The notes under the pieces were generated by a model. That model saw nothing but the letters and a program-made list of their open reading frames with translations, did no database searches and had not been told where the DNA came from. DNA of 9,604 nt from an uncultured Ruminococcus sp. (lineage in GTDB: Bacteria; Bacillota_A; Clostridia; Oscillospirales; Acutalibacteraceae), in the NCBI GenBank assembly GCA_902773395.1, contig CACYEJ010000360.1:1-9604 (forward strand), given 5' to 3'. Both the position numbers and the translations under genes were made by a program. Below, piece by piece: positions 6,921 through 9,604 of this stretch (position 1 is the stretch's first letter; each line of letters begins with the position of its first letter).

Positions 6921-8279
6921 CTACATATTTTTTTCGGCGAATTTTCCGATGACTTCGGGCAAATCCAAAGTATCAATAAGATTATCAATATCATCTTGTT
7001 GAGGTTCTTCTTCATCGCTTCTTTCGGCAGGAATGTCTTTTTCGGAGCGTGCAGCGGAATCATTGTTTTTTTCAGGTGATGAAAGTACAGCAGTGATAAT
7101 CACAGCAGCAATCAAAATAAAAACAATAGCAACGGCAATTAATATACCTTGTAGTTTCTTTTTAGGAGCGGCTTTGTTATCCTGCGAAATATGCTCGTTT
7201 TGATTTTCGGTAATCGGAGAGGTTGGATTTTGAGGATTTAAAGTATCAGCATAGTCAGACGAGTTTTGCTTTGCGGAATTGCCTGATTTAACCGCTACAG
7301 GTTTTTGTACCTTGTCAAGTCTTTGCATAAAGGTTTCGATTGACGGACAGCGATTTTTATAATCCGGCTGCAAAGCGTATTTTAAAGCGTAGTATACATT
7401 TTCAGGGAGTTTGGCTTCTTTTCTATAAGGTTTAAGCAGCGGAAACGGCTCGTCAATATTTTTGCTTGCAATTTCCAAAGGAGATTGTCCGGTGACTGCA
7501 AAGTAAATCATTGCTGCGGCAGAATAAATATCAGTGTATTCGCCGCTGTTTTGTGCATGGTTTCGCTGCTCGGCAGGCTCATAAGGAGAACTGCTTTCAA
7601 AGCTTAATCCTTTTTCAACCGTAGGACAGGCAAAACCAAAATCTGTTAGAACAAGCTCTTGCGTATCATCAGGGTTTGTGCGAAATATAATATTCTGCGG
7701 TTTAATATTTTTGTGGAAAATATTGTTTTCGTGAAGAATCTTTAAACTGTTCAGCAAAGGCTTCAAAATCATATACAGTTGTTCCCATTCAAAGCCTCTT
7801 GTTTCTTCGATACGCTCATAAAGAGATTGACCGATTATAAATTCATTTATGATATATCCTGTATTATTTTCACCAAACCAGTCGTATACCTTAGCAATAT
7901 TAGTGATAGTATCAAGCTCTGTCAACGCTATGCACTCACGGCTGATTTGACTGTTAATTTCAGTAACGCTGATGTTATCGCTGTACTGAACATTGAGTTT
8001 ATTGTCATTTTGAGATGTATCTCTGGAAAAAATATTTTTATAAAAAATCTCCTTGACAACAACCTTTTTGTCGCTTTTTAGGTCATAGCCAATATAGGAG
8101 AGAGAAAAATTATCTTCATTAATACATTCTCCAATAATATATCTTTCGTTTGAAAGCATTGTACCGGCAGGCAGTTCATAGCTTTTAGACTGATGAGAAT
8201 TATGCTTTTTGCCACATTCGGGGCAGAAAGGCATATCGGGGGAATCGAGCTTTGTCATACAGTGAAAGCAGAAAGACAT
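6921..8279 (-). CDS. Membrane-anchored zinc-ribbon Ser/Thr kinase-like protein, probable pseudokinase
   Basis: 452 residues. An N-terminal zinc ribbon has C4-x2-C7 and C19-x2-C22. A protein-kinase fold spans about 41-325: Lys76 in VVVK, a possible alpha-C Glu115, an HRD region at 189-191, Asn196, DFG at 213-215, an APE-like EPAEQ ending at Glu237/Gln238, Asp250 and Arg310. One membrane helix (about 377-399) separates the cytoplasmic part from a short acidic outer tail. The HRD aspartate is replaced (H189-K190-N191) and the nucleotide loop lacks the GGFG glycines (D56-N57-F58-S59), so phosphotransfer is doubtful; a retained Lys and DFG leave ATP binding possible. I infer a pseudokinase or very atypical kinase. 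It is divergent from the VanY-like gene and convergent with the CHAP gene. The ATG at 8279 has a good binding site. Confidence 0.85.
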   Translation of the reverse strand: MSFCFHCMTKLDSPDMPFCPECGKKHNSHQSKSYELPAGTMLSNERYIIGECINEDNFSLSYIGYDLKSDKKVVVKEIFYKNIFSRDTSQNDNKLNVQYSDNISVTEINSQISRECIALTELDTITNIAKVYDWFGENNTGYIINEFIIGQSLYERIEETRGFEWEQLYMILKPLLNSLKILHENNIFHKNIKPQNIIFRTNPDDTQELVLTDFGFACPTVEKGLSFESSSPYEPAEQRNHAQNSGEYTDIYSAAAMIYFAVTGQSPLEIASKNIDEPFPLLKPYRKEAKLPENVYYALKYALQPDYKNRCPSIETFMQRLDKVQKPVAVKSGNSAKQNSSDYADTLNPQNPTSPITENQNEHISQDNKAAPKKKLQGILIAVAIVFILIAAVIITAVLSSPEKNNDSAARSEKDIPAERSDEEEPQQDDIDNLIDTLDLPEVIGKFAEKNM

Positions 8280-8284
8280 TTATT

Positions 8285-8296
8285 TCACCTTCCTTT
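8285..8296 (-). promoter_or_regulatory. Ribosome binding site of the kinase-like gene
   Basis: On the minus strand AAAGGAAGGTGA ends 5 bases before the ATG at 8279, a strong site that confirms this start. Confidence 0.75.
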
Positions 8297-8326
8297 GGAG
8301 AATTATGCACATTATAGCTACTAATC

Positions 8327-8355
8327 ATTGTAACATTTTTAGGAATAATAATCAA
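8327..8355 (-). promoter_or_regulatory. Predicted promoter of the kinase-like gene
   Basis: On the minus strand, TTGATT (8355-8350) and TACAAT (8332-8327) lie 17 bp apart. A second TATAAT (8316-8311) lies closer to the gene but has no good -35 at the right distance. Confidence 0.45.
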
Positions 8356-8365
8356 CTGTTTTTTT

Positions 8366-8379
8366 GTAAATTAATTTAC
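8366..8379. promoter_or_regulatory. 14-bp perfect palindrome in the divergent spacer
   Basis: GTAAATTAATTTAC reads the same on both strands and lies just upstream of the predicted minus-strand -35. A second, looser inverted pair TTAAAG-AA-CTTTAA is at 8382-8395. Together they could form an operator shared by the two divergent genes, but the spacer is very AT-rich and chance symmetry is possible. The rest of the 8280-8514 spacer shows only promoter-like AT-rich sequence. Confidence 0.3.
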
Positions 8380-8443
8380 GATTAAAGAACTTTAACATTT
8401 ATTATAAAAAATAAAGTTAAAAATAAAAAAATTAAATTATATA

Positions 8444-8477
8444 TTGCAAAAGCTTAACAAAAGTTATACAATATAAT
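8444..8477 (+). promoter_or_regulatory. Possible promoter of the VanY-like gene
   Basis: A perfect TATAAT lies at 8472-8477, about 37 bases before the TTG start. No good -35 sits 16-18 bp upstream; TTGCAA (8444-8449) is 22 bp from it, or 15 bp from an alternative TATACA (8465-8470). Confidence 0.35.
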
Positions 8478-8499
8478 TACACCAACTTGCGGCATACGG

Positions 8500-8506
8500 A
8501 AAGGAG
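8500..8506 (+). promoter_or_regulatory. Ribosome binding site that selects the TTG start at 8515
   Basis: AAAGGAG lies 8 bases before TTG 8515. The alternative GTG at 8506 overlaps this site and cannot use it, so TTG 8515 is the better start. Confidence 0.75.
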
Positions 8507-8514
8507 TGGCTGTA

Positions 8515-9312
8515 TTGGCGAAGCGTACTAAACATGATAAGGTCATTCGAACCTATGACGGTATCGACCGTGAGGAGAGTACCTTAGGGCTTTTGCTTTT
8601 GAGAATATTTATAATATTAGTTATTATTCTGTTTGTGTTGGGAGCAGCGGCTCTTTTTGTCTACAAACTGCAAAGAGAAACAAACAGCGCATTTCAGAGT
8701 ACAGCACCTGCTGTCGAAGAAAATATTTATTATCAAAAATATGATACAGATGTAGATGAGCAGTTGCTTGAATACTGTAATAATTCAGTGACACTGAGCG
8801 AGTACAACACTGTAGAATTAGTGGATTGGAGCGACTCCGTACAGGTAAATGCCTTGATGAAACAAAGTCTTGACAAAATGATTGAGGCAGCCGCACGGGA
8901 CGGAATAACGCTTGATGTTGTTCAGGGATATGTTTCCTACGAAAATTGCAATACACTAAATAAGTCGTATAAAATGGAGCTTGAACAGGAGGGTGCTGCT
9001 CCTGCCGAGGCAGAGCTTCAGGCGTCAGCAATTTTCCCCTCAGGCAGCAGCAACGAGTTCAGAACAGGTATGCTCATAAAGCTGAGCGATATGGAAAGCG
9101 ATGACTTTGCATTGACAGACGCATATTCTTGGCTATATAAAAACGGCGTGAACTTTGGCTTTATAAATCGCTATACCGAGGAGAAATTTGATGTGACGGG
9201 TATCAATGAGGATCTTACGGTTTATCGCTTTGTTGGCACAGAGAACGCCCAAAAGATGAGAAGCTTCGGAATGTGCTTGGAGGAATATTACGATTACAAA
9301 TCGTCCAGATAA
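8515..9312 (+). CDS. Membrane-anchored VanY/M15-type D,D-carboxypeptidase homologue lacking active-site residues
   Basis: 265 residues from TTG 8515. A basic N-terminus is followed by one membrane helix (about 24-50) that would place the rest outside the cell. Residues about 110-260 follow the M15B VanY layout: an MIEAAARDGITLDV helix, GYVSY in place of SGYRS, WLYKNGVNFGFINRY, FDVTGI, YRFVG and a closing CLEEYYDY. The zinc ligands are missing: the SEHQTGxxxD motif reads NEFRTGMLIK (His to Phe182, Asp to Lys189, correct spacing of seven), and the ExxH motif reads DLTV (Glu to Asp232, His to Val235). A D-Ala-D-Ala cleaving role is therefore unlikely; binding of stem peptides or a regulatory role is inferred. 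It is divergent from the kinase-like gene. No clear terminator follows. Confidence 0.82.
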   Translation: MAKRTKHDKVIRTYDGIDREESTLGLLLLRIFIILVIILFVLGAAALFVYKLQRETNSAFQSTAPAVEENIYYQKYDTDVDEQLLEYCNNSVTLSEYNTVELVDWSDSVQVNALMKQSLDKMIEAAARDGITLDVVQGYVSYENCNTLNKSYKMELEQEGAAPAEAELQASAIFPSGSSNEFRTGMLIKLSDMESDDFALTDAYSWLYKNGVNFGFINRYTEEKFDVTGINEDLTVYRFVGTENAQKMRSFGMCLEEYYDYKSSR

Positions 9313-9349
9313 CAAATTTTTAATAATTTTTAATATTTTTAGGATAATC

Positions 9350-9376
9350 TCGGAAAAACACTTGATTTTTTTCCGA
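9350..9376. promoter_or_regulatory. Perfect 9-bp inverted repeat around the rpmE -35
   Basis: TCGGAAAAA (9350-9358) and TTTTTCCGA (9368-9376) flank a 9-base spacer that contains the -35 TTGATT. There is no T-tract beyond the second arm, so it is not a standard terminator for the preceding gene. It is placed like an operator that would block polymerase. Confidence 0.4.
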
Positions 9377-9390
9377 AAAGGTGGTATAAT
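9362..9390 (+). promoter_or_regulatory. Promoter of rpmE
   Basis: TTGATT (9362-9367) and a perfect TATAAT (9385-9390) are 17 bp apart, with TG at the extended -10 position. The start codon lies about 40 bases downstream, giving a short leader. Confidence 0.8.
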
Positions 9391-9430
9391 CCTAATGTTA
9401 CTACGGAATATTGAAAGAGGTGAATTATAA

Positions 9431-9604
9431 ATGAAGCAGAACACTCATCCAAAGTATGAGCAGACAACTATTACCTGTGCTTGCGGTAATGTTATCGAAA
9501 CAGGCTCTACAAAGCAGAATATCCGTGTTGAAATTTGTTCTAAGTGTCACCCGTTCTTTACAGGTAAGCAGAAGCTCGTAGATACAGGCGGACGTGTAGA
9601 CAGA
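9431..9604 (+). CDS. rpmE: Ribosomal protein L31 (zinc-binding form), 3' end cut by window
   Basis: The first 58 residues are visible and match bL31 closely: KQNTHPKYE, the TCACGN motif, [15 protein letters not shown] and DTGGRV. Cys16, Cys18, Cys36 and Cys39 are present, so this is the zinc-containing form of this large-subunit protein rather than the cysteine-free paralogue. Only the last residues are missing. AGAGGTG (9416-9422) lies 8 bases before the ATG. It has its own strong promoter and so is transcribed apart from the VanY-like gene. Confidence 0.96.
   Translation, partial: MKQNTHPKYEQTTITCACGNVIETGSTKQNIRVEICSKCHPFFTGKQKLVDTGGRVDR

Noticed and set aside
8506..8508. GTG 8506 as start of the VanY-like gene
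   Set aside because: It overlaps the AAAGGAG sequence, which is correctly spaced for TTG 8515 in the same frame.
9350..9376. Inverted repeat as terminator of the VanY-like gene
   Set aside because: The stem is A/T-rich, no T-tract follows the second arm, and it overlaps the rpmE promoter.

Overview
The window looks like chromosomal DNA of a low-GC, dockerin-using Gram-positive anaerobe, most likely a Ruminococcus-type member of the Oscillospiraceae. The grounds are a type I dockerin with two intact calcium loops, a CHAP/peptidoglycan-binding secreted protein, a zinc-ribbon Ser/Thr-kinase-like membrane protein of a style common in Clostridia, strong AAAGGAG-type ribosome binding sites, and a Firmicutes-like L31 protein. 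The species cannot be named from the sequence alone.

Left half (1-4226): one reading frame runs from the left edge to 4226 and is interrupted only by a TAA at 2382-2384. The part before the stop holds Pro/Ala-rich linkers, three copies of an exactly 78-codon repeat, a four-cysteine zinc-binding-type motif and two SseB-like modules. The part after it continues in the same frame with more Pro-rich linker and two more SseB-like modules. No convincing start site follows the stop, so this is probably one ancestral large modular protein split by a nonsense codon, or read through. The region ends in a strong intrinsic terminator (4257-4307).

Middle (4341-6915): a monocistronic unit with its own promoter, ribosome binding site and terminator encodes an 808-residue secreted protein. 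Its order is signal peptide, CHAP amidase/endopeptidase, peptidoglycan-binding domain, two beta-sandwich-like segments, ricin-type lectin-like domain, cysteine motif, dockerin. It would be a cell-wall hydrolase that can dock on a cohesin scaffold.

Right half (6921-9312): two genes diverge from a 235-bp AT-rich spacer. The minus-strand gene is a membrane-anchored kinase-like protein whose HRD aspartate is Asn and whose glycine loop is lost, so it is a probable pseudokinase. The plus-strand gene is a membrane-anchored M15/VanY-type D,D-carboxypeptidase homologue in which the three zinc ligands are all replaced and the catalytic Glu is Asp, so it is a probable pseudopeptidase. Two neighbouring membrane proteins with dead enzyme folds suggest binding or sensing roles rather than catalysis; that link is inference.

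Right edge (9313-9604): a near-consensus promoter, whose -35 sits in the loop of a perfect 9-bp inverted repeat, drives rpmE (ribosomal protein L31, zinc-binding form), which is cut by the window end. No tRNA, rRNA, CRISPR, insertion sequence or phage gene was seen.
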